DNA of 15,913 nt from an uncultured Porphyromonadaceae bacterium (GCA_900548875.1 URMA01000070.1:1-15913), one strand, 5' to 3'; positions 6,048 through 14,481 are shown, numbered from the stretch's first letter. Made by a program: numbers and translations. The notes: generated from the sequence alone by a model not told the origin.

Positions 6048-9000
6048 ATGAGACTAAAAAAATTACTCGTTTGTACCATGATGGCAAGCCTTGGTTGTGT
6101 CGCCTATGCAGGACCGGGCTTGGTTAGTATTGAAAAGTTCAAAAAACAGCCATTGGCTTTTTCTGCATCGCAGCAAATCGGCAGTAAGGATGTGTTTAAC
6201 AAGAAAGCGCTTCAGTCGCCGGCTATGCTCAATACGTCAACGGCCGACTTTCAGCTAAAGACTTCAACATGGGGATTCCTGACAGGTGTCGACGGTTCCT
6301 CGTGGCTGTTCTCCCAATCGTTTACCAACAGCGCGGAGAGCAAATACAGCTATGCAAGTTCCGAAATTGTCATTTATGACCAGAACAATGTGGAACAGTG
6401 CACGCTGAAGGTTGACGTTGATGAAAACACGTACGTCTACAGCATTAAGCCGTTCGGAACCATTACGGAAAAGTTCTTCGACAATGATGCTTCAACTTGG
6501 GAAGTGATGGTGTACCTCCATATCGTGGACGAAAATTACAATTCAACAGGTGAAATCCGTGCCTACAACAATAAGGGGGAACTGGTATGCAAGTATGCAG
6601 CCAACAACGCTTTGTTTTTCGACGCTTCGCAAGGTTGGGACACTTACCAGCGTGTGCTTCTGGAAAAAGAAGTGACCACGGAAGTAGACGGTGTCAGCAA
6701 GAGTCAAATCCAACTGGAGGTATTGAAACCCGGCGGTTGGGAATCCGACGTTCCGGTTGTGGAACATACGTTTACGGTGGATTTTGACCTCGTCAACTAC
6801 AGCAACGGTGCATACATGAATCCCTATCGTGTAGGAGATGATATCTATTATGTGCTGTCGTACTACGAAAAGCCGTATTTCGAAGCCAGCGACGACATCT
6901 ATGCTGACCCGGTAGCAACGGCCGACAACCATTATTTGCTCGACATCTATGACAAGAATTACAACAAGGTGTCGACAATATCCGTTCCGGTACAGGCTTC
7001 AGCCGGCGCTCTCTACGGATTCCGTTCGTTTGGTCTGTTCTCCTACAATGACCTTTTGGCCGGAGATTACAGCAATGACGGAAAATTGAATGTGGTCGTT
7101 TCGCAAGAGGATTACGTTATCAGCTCGGACTCCTACATCTATTCTTTTGAAGTCTACGACCAGGATTCACAAAAAGTGGCTCACATCGGTTCCAATGTTG
7201 TGGAATGGTACATGATGAGCGACATTGAAGGAGAATCGAAACAAGTGGCTTTGATGCAGGATGTGAACGGTGTCGAACAGATTCAGATGGTCGACATTCC
7301 TTCCTGTGAAGTTGCCGCTACTTTCCCGGGTATTCTTGACGGAGTGCTCTTGTCGACAAATGTAGACCGCTATCCTAAGGGTGACAGCTATCAGTATGCT
7401 TTCGGTATCGGTCAGGGATTTGCCGATGCTGACAACAATGTCATCGCTAAGATTGGCTGGTATAACAAGGACTGCTCGCTTGACCACTTTGTAGAATTCA
7501 ATTTGGGTCAGGAAGGTGAATACTTTACTCCTTACATCACCGGTGCCGTGCTGAATCCGTATTTGTTCAACACCGATGACCAGCATGAATATGTGTATAT
7601 CGCAAAGATAAAGAATCCGGAAACTTCGACAATTGAAGACAACCTTTTCATTGCCAATGAGAAAGGCGAAACACTTTATCAGTATTGTGGCGATGAAGAA
7701 AAGGGCGACCTGAACATCTGCGTGATTTATGATGAAAAGATTACACCGAAAATGTTGGTGGGATACTACAAATATTACGGTGATGAATACAATGTTGATT
7801 TATATACCCTGCCACTTGCCAAGTTCAATGGTGGAGGTGACGGTTCTGCCGCTTCTCCTTATGTGATTTCTACTGTGGGCGATTTGCTGCAGGTGAAATA
7901 TGATTTGGATGCAAACTATATTCTTGGAAATGACATTGACATGTCGGACAGTGGTTTTTCCTGGACTCCGATTGACGGCTTCATGGGTAATCTTGACGGA
8001 AAGAACCATAGCTTGAAGAATATGAAGGTCAATTCGTCGGACTATAACCTTGGTCTGTTTGGCAATGTGTTTGATGATTCCGGTTCAGGAAAGGTGAACA
8101 TTAAGAATATCACATTTATTAAACCGGAGATAAATGTATCGGAAGGCGCAATGGCTGCCGGTGTGTTGTGTGGTGCTGCGAAAGGTGTAAATATTGACAA
8201 TATTCATGTTTTTGATGCTGTCATCAATAGCGAAGGTGCTGGAAATACGGCAATTGGTGGTATTGCAGGTCAGTTGACATTATATTCAAAAATTTCATCC
8301 AGTTCGTTGACAAATCTGTCAATCAATGCTCCTTCATCGAAAAATGTGGGCGGTATCGTGGGTGATATGCGTACTTCTGCGGAAGTAACTGCCAGCCGTG
8401 TTAACGGAACAGTTGTCGGTGGAACGAATGTCGGTGGTATTGTCGGAACAGCCCGTCAGTCAACAATCAGCAATAGCTATGCCGATGTGGACATTGTTGG
8501 AAAGAATACGATTGGCGGTATCGTTGGTGATGCAACGAGAGGCTTGGTGACAACAAGCTATGTAAAGGGAACTGTTACGGCTAACGAGCCGAGCAGTTGG
8601 AACGGATTCTGTGTCGGTGGTGTAGCCGGTTCACTGGATTCTGACTGGTCGCAGTTGACAAATGATACAGCAGAACCTGTCATTTCAAATACTGTGGTTG
8701 CCTTGTCGGAAATCAATTTGAGTGACGCTGAGGTTGCTAAAAATACGGTTCACCGTATTGTAGGACGTTCACTGATTGATGAAGAATGGTACGAAGGCGA
8801 GACACCGGTGGCTGAAAAAGGTCTGGTAAACAATTATGCAAATGCTGCACTTGCCTTGAATGGCGTGGAAGCAGCCGGAAACACCACAGAAGGTGCTGAC
8901 AAGAATTTGGCTGATATGGACAAGGCGTTCTTCGAAGGTGTCGGATTTGTCTATGGCGAAGAGGTTACTGCACCGTGGAAAGGCGAAGGCATGCCGATTC

Positions 9001-9497
9001 TCTACTTCGAAGAAAAGGCTCAGGCAATCGCTTTGGACGTTCAGTCCGTTTCTTTGGAAGAAGGCCAGACTTTCGAGTTGACGGCTACCGTTTGGGGTAC
9101 AGATGCTGATGCTATAGAATTCAGCGTTTCTGATCCTGAAATATTGAGTGTCAGCGCTCCGATAGTCGACGGAAACAAGGCTGTGGTTACAGTAACATGT
9201 CTGAAGGAAGGTTCTGCTTCAGTCATTGCTTCGGCCGACGGTGTGCAGGCTACATGTGCCGTTTCCGGATATTCAGGCGTTGAATCCGTGGCTGCCGAAG
9301 GTCTGAACATCCGTTTTGACGGAAATGCCTTAACGGCCGATGGTGCTGAAAGAATTGAGCTCTACAGCCTGCAAGGTGCGAAAATGGCATCTGTCAGCGG
9401 CAGCTATATGGAAGTTTCGGTTGAAAGCGGTTTGTATATCGCAGTGGCAACCGATGCCGACGGCAAGCGTGGCGTGCTGAAGATTATCGTAAAATAA
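6048..9497 (+). CDS. Large exported T9SS cargo protein with GLUG repeats and an Ig-like domain
   Basis: A 1149-residue protein. Residues 1-21 are a signal peptide (MRLKKLLV, hydrophobic core, CVAYA cut before GPG). Residues 70-590 contain several strand-like segments of the form (I/V)YDxNxxxV (for example at 108-116, 299-308 and 368-377), suggesting a beta-propeller-like domain that I cannot assign to a family. Residues 596-660 carry the usual lead-in to GLUG repeats (GDGSAASPYVIST, ILGNDIDMS, LDGKNHSLKNM). About seven GLUG-type turns follow, at 667, 703, 735, 766, 794, 821 and 855; the clearest are NVGGIVG, TIGGIVG and CVGGVAG. Residues 993-1073 look like a Big_2 Ig-like domain. Residues 1078-1149 form a T9SS sorting tail (IELYSLQGAKM, ESGLYIAV, final KIIVK). 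It is probably surface-anchored or secreted. The ligand is unknown. It stands alone, with its own promoter and terminator. Confidence 0.82.
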   Translation: MRLKKLLVCTMMASLGCVAYAGPGLVSIEKFKKQPLAFSASQQIGSKDVFNKKALQSPAMLNTSTADFQLKTSTWGFLTGVDGSSWLFSQSFTNSAESKYSYASSEIVIYDQNNVEQCTLKVDVDENTYVYSIKPFGTITEKFFDNDASTWEVMVYLHIVDENYNSTGEIRAYNNKGELVCKYAANNALFFDASQGWDTYQRVLLEKEVTTEVDGVSKSQIQLEVLKPGGWESDVPVVEHTFTVDFDLVNYSNGAYMNPYRVGDDIYYVLSYYEKPYFEASDDIYADPVATADNHYLLDIYDKNYNKVSTISVPVQASAGALYGFRSFGLFSYNDLLAGDYSNDGKLNVVVSQEDYVISSDSYIYSFEVYDQDSQKVAHIGSNVVEWYMMSDIEGESKQVALMQDVNGVEQIQMVDIPSCEVAATFPGILDGVLLSTNVDRYPKGDSYQYAFGIGQGFADADNNVIAKIGWYNKDCSLDHFVEFNLGQEGEYFTPYITGAVLNPYLFNTDDQHEYVYIAKIKNPETSTIEDNLFIANEKGETLYQYCGDEEKGDLNICVIYDEKITPKMLVGYYKYYGDEYNVDLYTLPLAKFNGGGDGSAASPYVISTVGDLLQVKYDLDANYILGNDIDMSDSGFSWTPIDGFMGNLDGKNHSLKNMKVNSSDYNLGLFGNVFDDSGSGKVNIKNITFIKPEINVSEGAMAAGVLCGAAKGVNIDNIHVFDAVINSEGAGNTAIGGIAGQLTLYSKISSSSLTNLSINAPSSKNVGGIVGDMRTSAEVTASRVNGTVVGGTNVGGIVGTARQSTISNSYADVDIVGKNTIGGIVGDATRGLVTTSYVKGTVTANEPSSWNGFCVGGVAGSLDSDWSQLTNDTAEPVISNTVVALSEINLSDAEVAKNTVHRIVGRSLIDEEWYEGETPVAEKGLVNNYANAALALNGVEAAGNTTEGADKNLADMDKAFFEGVGFVYGEEVTAPWKGEGMPILYFEEKAQAIALDVQSVSLEEGQTFELTATVWGTDADAIEFSVSDPEILSVSAPIVDGNKAVVTVTCLKEGSASVIASADGVQATCAVSGYSGVESVAAEGLNIRFDGNALTADGAERIELYSLQGAKMASVSGSYMEVSVESGLYIAVATDADGKRGVLKIIVK

Positions 9498-9531
9498 GGC
9501 GATGTGAATTTGATTAAAAGTCAATTGTTTT

Positions 9532-9563
9532 GGGGGCGTGCAGATTTGCTCGTCCCCTTTTTT
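9532..9563 (+). terminator. Rho-independent terminator of the T9SS cargo gene
   Basis: GGGGGCG at 9532-9538 pairs with CGTCCCC at 9551-9557 with one G-U pair, and an inner GCA/TGC pairing is possible. Six Ts follow at 9558-9563. It lies about 35 nt after the stop. Confidence 0.8.
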
Positions 9564-9607
9564 CTGTCCGGACCGGTTCCCTCTTTTTGTTTTTTTAGAC
9601 AAAACTC

Positions 9608-9639
9608 TTTGCGATTGCCTGCCGAAATCCATAACTTTA
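9608..9639 (+). promoter_or_regulatory. Candidate promoter of the nucleoside kinase gene
   Basis: TTTG at 9608-9611 and TAACTTTA at 9632-9639 are 20 nt apart; the -7 box differs from TAnnTTTG only at its last base. A start near 9646 gives a leader of about 16 nt to the ATG at 9662. Confidence 0.5.
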
Positions 9640-9661
9640 CAACAAACAATTTACCAGTATT

Positions 9662-11329
9662 ATGATTGACACTTTGCAGATATACTGTAAAAACATAGAA
9701 AGCTATGTCGATATAAAAGGGGGCGAAACATTGCTGGAAATTTTTCGCCGTTTGTCCGACAAGATAGGCATCAAGCCTATCTGTGCCCATGTGAACAACA
9801 AGACAGAAGGGCTGGACTACCCTATTTTCATGCCCAAGATGGTGGAATATGTCGATGTCAAGAACCCTTCGGCACAGCGCATGTATGTGCGTTCCCTGTG
9901 TATGGTGCTGACGAAGGCTGTCCACGACGTGTATCCTGGTGCAAAACTTCGCATTCAGCATTCCATTTCCAAAGGCTATTTCTGCGTGATTGAAAACGGA
10001 CGGAAGGATTTCAGCGTGGAGGCGGTGAAGCACCGTATGGAGGAAATTGTGGCGGCCGACTATCCTATCCGCCGCTATATGAAGCTCACGAAGGATGTGA
10101 TTGATATTTTCCGAAAGGCAGGAATGGACGATAAGGTGGCCCTGCTGCAGTCGAACAACGAGCTGTATGCCGTTTACCATCGATTGGAGGATGTAGTGGA
10201 CAGCTACTACGGCGATTTGGTGCCTTCGACGGGCTTTGTCAGTGTGTTCAACCTGATTCCCTACAAGGACGGCATGCTGTTGCTTCCGCCCGATTTTAAG
10301 GGCGATCCGTCGAAGCCGGTGGAAGCCATCGTGCAGGAAAAGATGTATAACGCCTTTACCGACTATATCAAGTTCAACCAGATTGTCGGCGTAGGCGATG
10401 TGGCGATGCTGAACCGGGTGATGGACAAGGGCGACGTGAATATGCTGATAAATGTTGCGGAAACTCTCCACGACAAGAAAATCGGACAGATTGCCGATGA
10501 AATTACCGCGCGTTTCCGTGAGGGCGGTGCACGGGTGGTGCTGCTTGCCGGACCGTCGTCGTCGGGAAAGACTACCACGACCAAGAGGTTGTCCATTCAT
10601 CTGCTTGCCAACCTTATCAAGCCGCAGATGATTTCGCTCGACGACTATTTCCTGAACCGTGAGGCTACTCCGCGCGACGAAAACGGCGACTACGACTATG
10701 AATCGCTCTACGCTCTCGACATCGAGCAGTTTAACAAGGACCTGAATGCGCTGATTGCGGGGGAAGAGGTGGCTATGCCGACGTTTGATTTTGCTTCTGG
10801 TCGGCGTGTTTACAAGGGCAATACGCTGAAGCTCACCGACAACACAATCTTGCTGATGGAAGGCATTCACGGACTGAATCCGGAGCTGACTCGGAAGATA
10901 CCCGACAGCCAGAAGTTCAAGGTTTACGTGTCGGCCCTGACCACGTTGGTGATTGACGACCATAATTGGGTGCCGACCACCGACAACCGTCTGCTGCGCC
11001 GCATCATCCGCGACTATAAGTATCGTGGCGCTTCGGCTCTCGACACGATTACCCGCTGGCCGAGCGTGCGCCGTGGTGAGGAAAAGTGGATTTTCCCGTT
11101 CCAGGAGAATGCCGATGCCATGTTCAATTCTTCGCTGCTCTTTGAGTTGGGCGTAATGAAAGAGTTTGCCGAGCCTATTCTGAAGCAGGTCCCCCACAAT
11201 GTGCCGGAATATGCTGAAGCTCACCGGCTGCTGTGTTTCCTCAACTATTTCAAGGCGATACCTTCCAAACAAATACCGTCGACAAGCCTGTTGCGGGAAT
11301 TTTTGGGCGGCAGTTCCTTCTCCTATTAG
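9662..11329 (+). CDS. Nucleoside (uridine) kinase-like protein with N-terminal TGS/ThrRS-like region
   Basis: A 555-residue cytoplasmic protein, much longer than plain uridine kinase (about 210 residues). Residues about 285-510 are the P-loop kinase: Walker A GPSSSGKT at 297-304, SLDDYF at 325-330 (phosphate-acceptor site region of uridine kinases), the MEGIHGLNP strand at 399-407 and the TTDNRLLRR lid segment starting at 439. Residues 1-65 resemble a TGS-like small beta domain and residues 70-200 resemble the second additional domain of threonyl-tRNA synthetase (LRIQHSISKGYFC). This fused form is common in Bacteroidales and some other anaerobes and is usually annotated as nucleoside kinase or uridine kinase. 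I would expect phosphorylation of a nucleoside by ATP or GTP, but the role of the N-terminal extension is not known to me. Monocistronic by context. Confidence 0.85.
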   Translation: MIDTLQIYCKNIESYVDIKGGETLLEIFRRLSDKIGIKPICAHVNNKTEGLDYPIFMPKMVEYVDVKNPSAQRMYVRSLCMVLTKAVHDVYPGAKLRIQHSISKGYFCVIENGRKDFSVEAVKHRMEEIVAADYPIRRYMKLTKDVIDIFRKAGMDDKVALLQSNNELYAVYHRLEDVVDSYYGDLVPSTGFVSVFNLIPYKDGMLLLPPDFKGDPSKPVEAIVQEKMYNAFTDYIKFNQIVGVGDVAMLNRVMDKGDVNMLINVAETLHDKKIGQIADEITARFREGGARVVLLAGPSSSGKTTTTKRLSIHLLANLIKPQMISLDDYFLNREATPRDENGDYDYESLYALDIEQFNKDLNALIAGEEVAMPTFDFASGRRVYKGNTLKLTDNTILLMEGIHGLNPELTRKIPDSQKFKVYVSALTTLVIDDHNWVPTTDNRLLRRIIRDYKYRGASALDTITRWPSVRRGEEKWIFPFQENADAMFNSSLLFELGVMKEFAEPILKQVPHNVPEYAEAHRLLCFLNYFKAIPSKQIPSTSLLREFLGGSSFSY

Positions 11330-11351
11330 TCGTTCGGACAAGGACATAAAA

Positions 11352-11397
11352 AATTGCTGTTAGCTGTATACTCCCTAATATACAGTTAACAGCAATT
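11352..11397 (-). terminator. 19-bp hairpin, terminator on the minus strand for the LytTR regulator gene
   Basis: Arms at 11352-11370 and 11379-11397 pair over 19 positions with a single G-U pair and an 8-nt loop. On the minus strand the hairpin is followed by a T run (the As at 11348-11353), so it should end transcription of the regulator about 160 nt past its stop. On the plus strand no T run follows, so it is a poorer terminator for the kinase gene, whose stop is only 22 nt away, though it may still protect that 3' end. Confidence 0.65.
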
Positions 11398-11399
11398 GT

Positions 11400-11414
11400 T
11401 ATACCTAAGGTATA
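11400..11414. repeat. 15-bp palindrome in the convergent gap
   Basis: TATACCT-A-AGGTATA is a perfect palindrome with 7-bp arms, only 2 bp beyond the 19-bp hairpin. TATAC also occurs in and around the hairpin loop. It could be a protein site or a secondary RNA hairpin; no evidence decides. Confidence 0.5.
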
Positions 11415-11556
11415 TACCCCTACGCCAGACATGACAAAAATAGGAATCTTTGTCGGATTGTCAAAACGCGCAAAGCGGGTGTATGCTACTATGTTTTATA
11501 TGGAATGAATATTCTGCTGAAAAATGCTACTAAAATGACAAAAATAATATGTGTGC

Positions 11557-12321
11557 TTAGATGAAATTCAGCATTTCCTGTAGTTTCCGGAGGTAATTTC
11601 TGGAAATTTGTAAGCCCTGTACCTTGTCGAACGGCGGATAGAGCTTGCATTCCTTGCCCTGAATCATTGCCAGATAGTTGACATTGATGATGATGGACTG
11701 GCTGATCTGTATGAACGAGGGTGAATAGCTGAGGATTGTTTCAGCTTTTGTGCCGCGTTTCAGATTCAGGTTGTTCTGGTCGACAAGCATGGCGGTCCAT
11801 TGCTTTCTTAGGCTGTGGTGTTCGAAATAGCCGATTTCTTCCAGCCGTGCCATTTTGTAGCCGGTAACCGTAGCAATGAGGAAATGGTTGCGCAAGGGGT
11901 TTTCGTCGGCCTTCCGCTGCATCGCCTGCGTTTCGATGGTGATGACCGTTTTTCGGAACCGTTCGAGAATACCGTCGAGTTCTTCCTGTTCAAACGGCTT
12001 CAGCAGATAGTCGAATGCCGATTCGCGGAATGCGCTGAGAATATATTTGCTGTGCATGGAGTAGAACACCACATACATCGACCAATTGATGGAGTCCTTG
12101 ATGGAATTGAGAAATTCCACACCTTGGGCATCCGGCAGTTCTACGTCAAGAAATAGAATGTCAGGCCTTTGTGCGAACAACAGCTGTTCTCCCTTTTCTG
12201 CATTTTTAGCTACCCCTGCAACTGTAAATAATGGATGTTTTTGTAACGCTTTCTCAAGTTGAAGGATGGCAGTTTCATCATCATCGATGATTAATGTCTT
12301 GTAGTTTTGAAATTCCCTCAT
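11557..12321 (-). CDS. LytTR-family response regulator
   Basis: A 254-residue two-component regulator. Residues 5-125 are a receiver domain: acidic cluster IIDDDE (D13-D15), phosphoacceptor D59 in ILFLDVELPD, S88 in VVFYSMHS and K108 in YLLKPF. Residues about 145-254 are a LytTR DNA-binding domain (FLIATVTGYKMARLEEIGYFE, FIQISQSIIINVNYL, LQISRNYLRKLQEML). LytTR proteins usually bind paired 9-bp direct repeats about two helical turns apart. The frame extends to a TTG at 12381, but the receiver begins just after the ATG at 12321, which I take as the start; it also leaves a good promoter just upstream. The gene follows the sensor kinase on the same strand after a 126-nt gap, so the two form a cognate pair by position, although the regulator probably also has its own promoter. 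Confidence 0.9.
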   Translation of the reverse strand: MREFQNYKTLIIDDDETAILQLEKALQKHPLFTVAGVAKNAEKGEQLLFAQRPDILFLDVELPDAQGVEFLNSIKDSINWSMYVVFYSMHSKYILSAFRESAFDYLLKPFEQEELDGILERFRKTVITIETQAMQRKADENPLRNHFLIATVTGYKMARLEEIGYFEHHSLRKQWTAMLVDQNNLNLKRGTKAETILSYSPSFIQISQSIIINVNYLAMIQGKECKLYPPFDKVQGLQISRNYLRKLQEMLNFI

Positions 12322-12350
12322 TTTTCTGCTGGTATTCGGTTGTATTTGTG

Positions 12351-12382
12351 CAAAATTAGTCAACAGAAGCGTTTGGTGCAAT
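12351..12382 (-). promoter_or_regulatory. Candidate promoter of the LytTR regulator gene
   Basis: On the minus strand TAATTTTG (12358-12351) matches the -7 consensus fully. ATTG (12382-12379), 20 nt upstream, differs from TTTG at one base. A start near 12344 leaves a leader of about 23 nt to the ATG at 12321. Confidence 0.55.
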
Positions 12383-12427
12383 AGTTAATTACTTAACTTG
12401 AACTATCCGGTAGAAAAACGTAACTAT
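12381..12427. promoter_or_regulatory. Cluster of three ATAGTT motifs, candidate LytTR operator
   Basis: ATAGTT occurs on the minus strand at 12427-12422 and 12406-12401, exactly 21 bp apart, and on the plus strand at 12381-12386. The longer forms fit the general LytTR half-site [TA][AC][CA]GTTN[AG][TG] in part (ATAGTTAAT matches 8 of 9). CAAGTTAAG on the minus strand near 12401-12393 is another near match. The cluster lies just upstream of the regulator's -33 box, as expected of an autoregulatory activator site. Inference from pattern and place only. Confidence 0.35.
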
Positions 12428-12447
12428 GTTACTTCATTTGGGCGAAA

Positions 12448-14481
12448 TTATGACTTTTTATTTCGTCCAAACCTTGTAAAATCGAAGTCGGAGGGGAAAT
12501 AAATTTCCACTTTAGTGCCTTCCAGTCCGGTCTTGTCGGGATTGAGCTGGCCAATATTGAAGCGGATATGTTCCGTATTCTTTCGGTTGAGAAGCATGAT
12601 GGTCTGGTAGATGACCTGCATTCCCTTTCCCGTGTCGGACGTCATCACTTTCGGTTTGTAGCCGATTCCGTTGTTGGTGATTTCCACATGAATGCCGTTG
12701 CTTTCCTTGCGTATGGAAATGTTCAGTTCTTTGTGTCCGTCCATTCCCCTCAGTCCGTGCTTGATGGCGTTTTCTACCGGGATTTGGATAAACATGGAAG
12801 GAATGACAACCGAATGGCTGTCGATGCTGTCGTCGATATGGCACCGGAAGGTGAATTCATCGTCTTTCCATTGTGCGCACTGCAGTGAAACGTAGGTCTT
12901 GACGAAGTCTATCTCTTCCGACAGGCTGACGGTCATTTGCGACGAAACTTCGACACAGCGGCGCAGAATCTTCACCAGGTTCATCATGCGGATGCGGTTG
13001 GGATCGTTTTCGTCGTATTGCGAAATGACGTGGTTCAGCACGTTAAAGGTGAAATGAGGCGACAGGCAGTTGCGGATGTTTTCCATACGCATTTTGCCGA
13101 TGTTCTCGATGTGCCGCTCTATCATTTGCTGGCGTTGTCGCCGCATCAGCAGGTAGATCGTTATGGCCAGTCCGCCGCACACCAGCGCTATGATGGTCCA
13201 GAGCACAATCAGCGTGTTGGAGCGGTTGATTTCTTTCTGTTGTTCGGAGATATAGTGCTGTTTGGCGATGAGTGTCGTGTCCTGCTGGTAGCGCATGTAG
13301 ATGTCGGCCACCTGTGTCTTTACCTGTACGTTGCGCAGGGAATCTTCGATGTGTCGGTTTTCCGACTGCAGGCGGTAGGCATCGGAGAAGTTTCCGGTTT
13401 TGGCATAATAGTTCTGCAAGTAGCGGTTGCGGATACGTTGCAGCTCAAAAGGCAGCCGGTCGTTCTCCATTTTCCGGACAACGGCAGTGGCTTTGGCATT
13501 GTCGTTCAGTTCGATGGCGAGTGCCAGTTCCAGCGTACGCAGGTGAGCGTCGAATACGTCGAGGTTTTCTCCTGCCAGCACTTTTTTCAGCGTGTCAATA
13601 CATTCGGCCGCTTTCTGCGGCTGATGGATGAGCGTATAGATTTCCGCCTGGTTGAACAGAGGCACATAGGTATCGATATTCCGGCTGGGCATTTTCTGTG
13701 CGTAGCTGTAGGCTTTGAGGAAATAAGGCAGTGATTTTTCATATTCCCCCTTATAGTAATAAAGATTGCCGAAATCGTTCAGAATCACATAGCGGTCGAT
13801 GTTGCGCATGCTGTCGAAATATTCCATCGACTTGTTCAGATAGATTTCCGCCTGGTTGTAGTCGGAAATCTGCATATAGGTCATGGCGAGGCCGTTGTAG
13901 ATGAAGTCTTTCGGAATGATGTTCCCGATGGAATCGTTCAGCATCAGGGCTTTCCGGTAGCTTTCCGCGCCTTCTACATACATGCCCTGCCGCACGTAGT
14001 TTTCTGCCAGATTGAGATAGGACTGCGGCAGTTGTGTCGGGGTGGAATAGTCGACGGCTTTTTTCAGATAATAGATGGCGGAGTCACCCTGCTTGGAAAA
14101 CGAATACCAGATGCCGTTTGCATTGGCGATATTGTAGAACGCTTTCTTGTAGAAGGTGTCGGAGGTATCGCTGTTTTGTGAAAAATAGCTTTTTACATGA
14201 TTGATGCAGGTATTCATGGAGTCGGTTTGCGAAAGCATCATGTGCGCAATCAGCTTGTAGGACATTATCAGATGGTATGTCATACTGTCGGCATTCGCAT
14301 TGAGCATACTGTCGGCATATTGCAGAGCGGCAGCCGGGTCTTTATATATGGTGTCGTTGAATGTCTTTTCAAATTCATCCAACGGATTTTCCGGGAGGTC
14401 TTCGCTTTTGCTGCATCCGTAAAAGGATGTGGCAATGATTGCTAACAGGGTGAAGATTACTCCATAAATCAGTGTCTTCAT
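12448..14481 (-). CDS. TPR-containing LytS-type sensor histidine kinase
   Basis: A 677-residue membrane sensor. Residues 1-23 are an export signal; the SFYGC-SKSED junction suggests a lipoprotein, but the lipobox is not classical (F and Y at -3 and -2). Residues about 45-375 are periplasmic tetratricopeptide repeats (for example SYLNLAENYVRQGMYVEGAESYRKAL segments, and GNLYYYKGEYEKSLPYFLKAY). Residues 376-422 are a probable coiled coil, 424-446 a transmembrane helix. Residues about 455-530 are the His-kinase domain with H476 in LSPHFTFNVLN (usual form NPHFLFN). Residues 560-665 are the ATPase domain with N571 in PVENAIKHGL, NNGIG at 603-607 and GKGMQV. It should phosphorylate the LytTR regulator that follows. 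The frame continues to a TTG at 14538, but ATG at 14481 directly precedes the signal sequence. It is divergent from the PepSY-like gene. Confidence 0.9.
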   Translation of the reverse strand: MKTLIYGVIFTLLAIIATSFYGCSKSEDLPENPLDEFEKTFNDTIYKDPAAALQYADSMLNANADSMTYHLIMSYKLIAHMMLSQTDSMNTCINHVKSYFSQNSDTSDTFYKKAFYNIANANGIWYSFSKQGDSAIYYLKKAVDYSTPTQLPQSYLNLAENYVRQGMYVEGAESYRKALMLNDSIGNIIPKDFIYNGLAMTYMQISDYNQAEIYLNKSMEYFDSMRNIDRYVILNDFGNLYYYKGEYEKSLPYFLKAYSYAQKMPSRNIDTYVPLFNQAEIYTLIHQPQKAAECIDTLKKVLAGENLDVFDAHLRTLELALAIELNDNAKATAVVRKMENDRLPFELQRIRNRYLQNYYAKTGNFSDAYRLQSENRHIEDSLRNVQVKTQVADIYMRYQQDTTLIAKQHYISEQQKEINRSNTLIVLWTIIALVCGGLAITIYLLMRRQRQQMIERHIENIGKMRMENIRNCLSPHFTFNVLNHVISQYDENDPNRIRMMNLVKILRRCVEVSSQMTVSLSEEIDFVKTYVSLQCAQWKDDEFTFRCHIDDSIDSHSVVIPSMFIQIPVENAIKHGLRGMDGHKELNISIRKESNGIHVEITNNGIGYKPKVMTSDTGKGMQVIYQTIMLLNRKNTEHIRFNIGQLNPDKTGLEGTKVEIYFPSDFDFTRFGRNKKS

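Larger units (their letters stand above)
11330..11556. other. Convergent intergenic region, 227 bp
   Basis: Besides the 19-bp hairpin and the 15-bp palindrome, this gap contains the 12-mer ATGACAAAAATA twice (11431-11442 and 11535-11546) and a small GACAAA/TTTGTC inverted repeat at 11433-11454. I see no open reading frame or promoter with support. It may simply be the 3' untranslated part of the regulator transcript. Confidence 0.5.

Noticed and set aside
6084..6110. Lipoprotein signal in the T9SS cargo (cysteine at residue 17)
   Set aside because: The residues before C17 (A-S-L-G) do not give a lipobox, and VAYA-GP four residues later is a good signal peptidase I site; T9SS cargo normally uses that route.
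9521..11347. 608-residue open frame on the minus strand covering the whole nucleoside kinase gene
   Set aside because: The kinase on the plus strand has clear family motifs; the antisense product is rich in H, R and V without domains, the usual sign of a shadow frame in a codon-biased gene.
12322..12381. Extended start of the LytTR regulator at a TTG
   Set aside because: The extra 20 residues precede the receiver domain and would cover the promoter; ATG at 12321 is a better start.
12937..13734. 265-residue plus-strand frame over the sensor kinase
   Set aside because: H/V/Q-rich shadow; the kinase reading is continuous and well supported.
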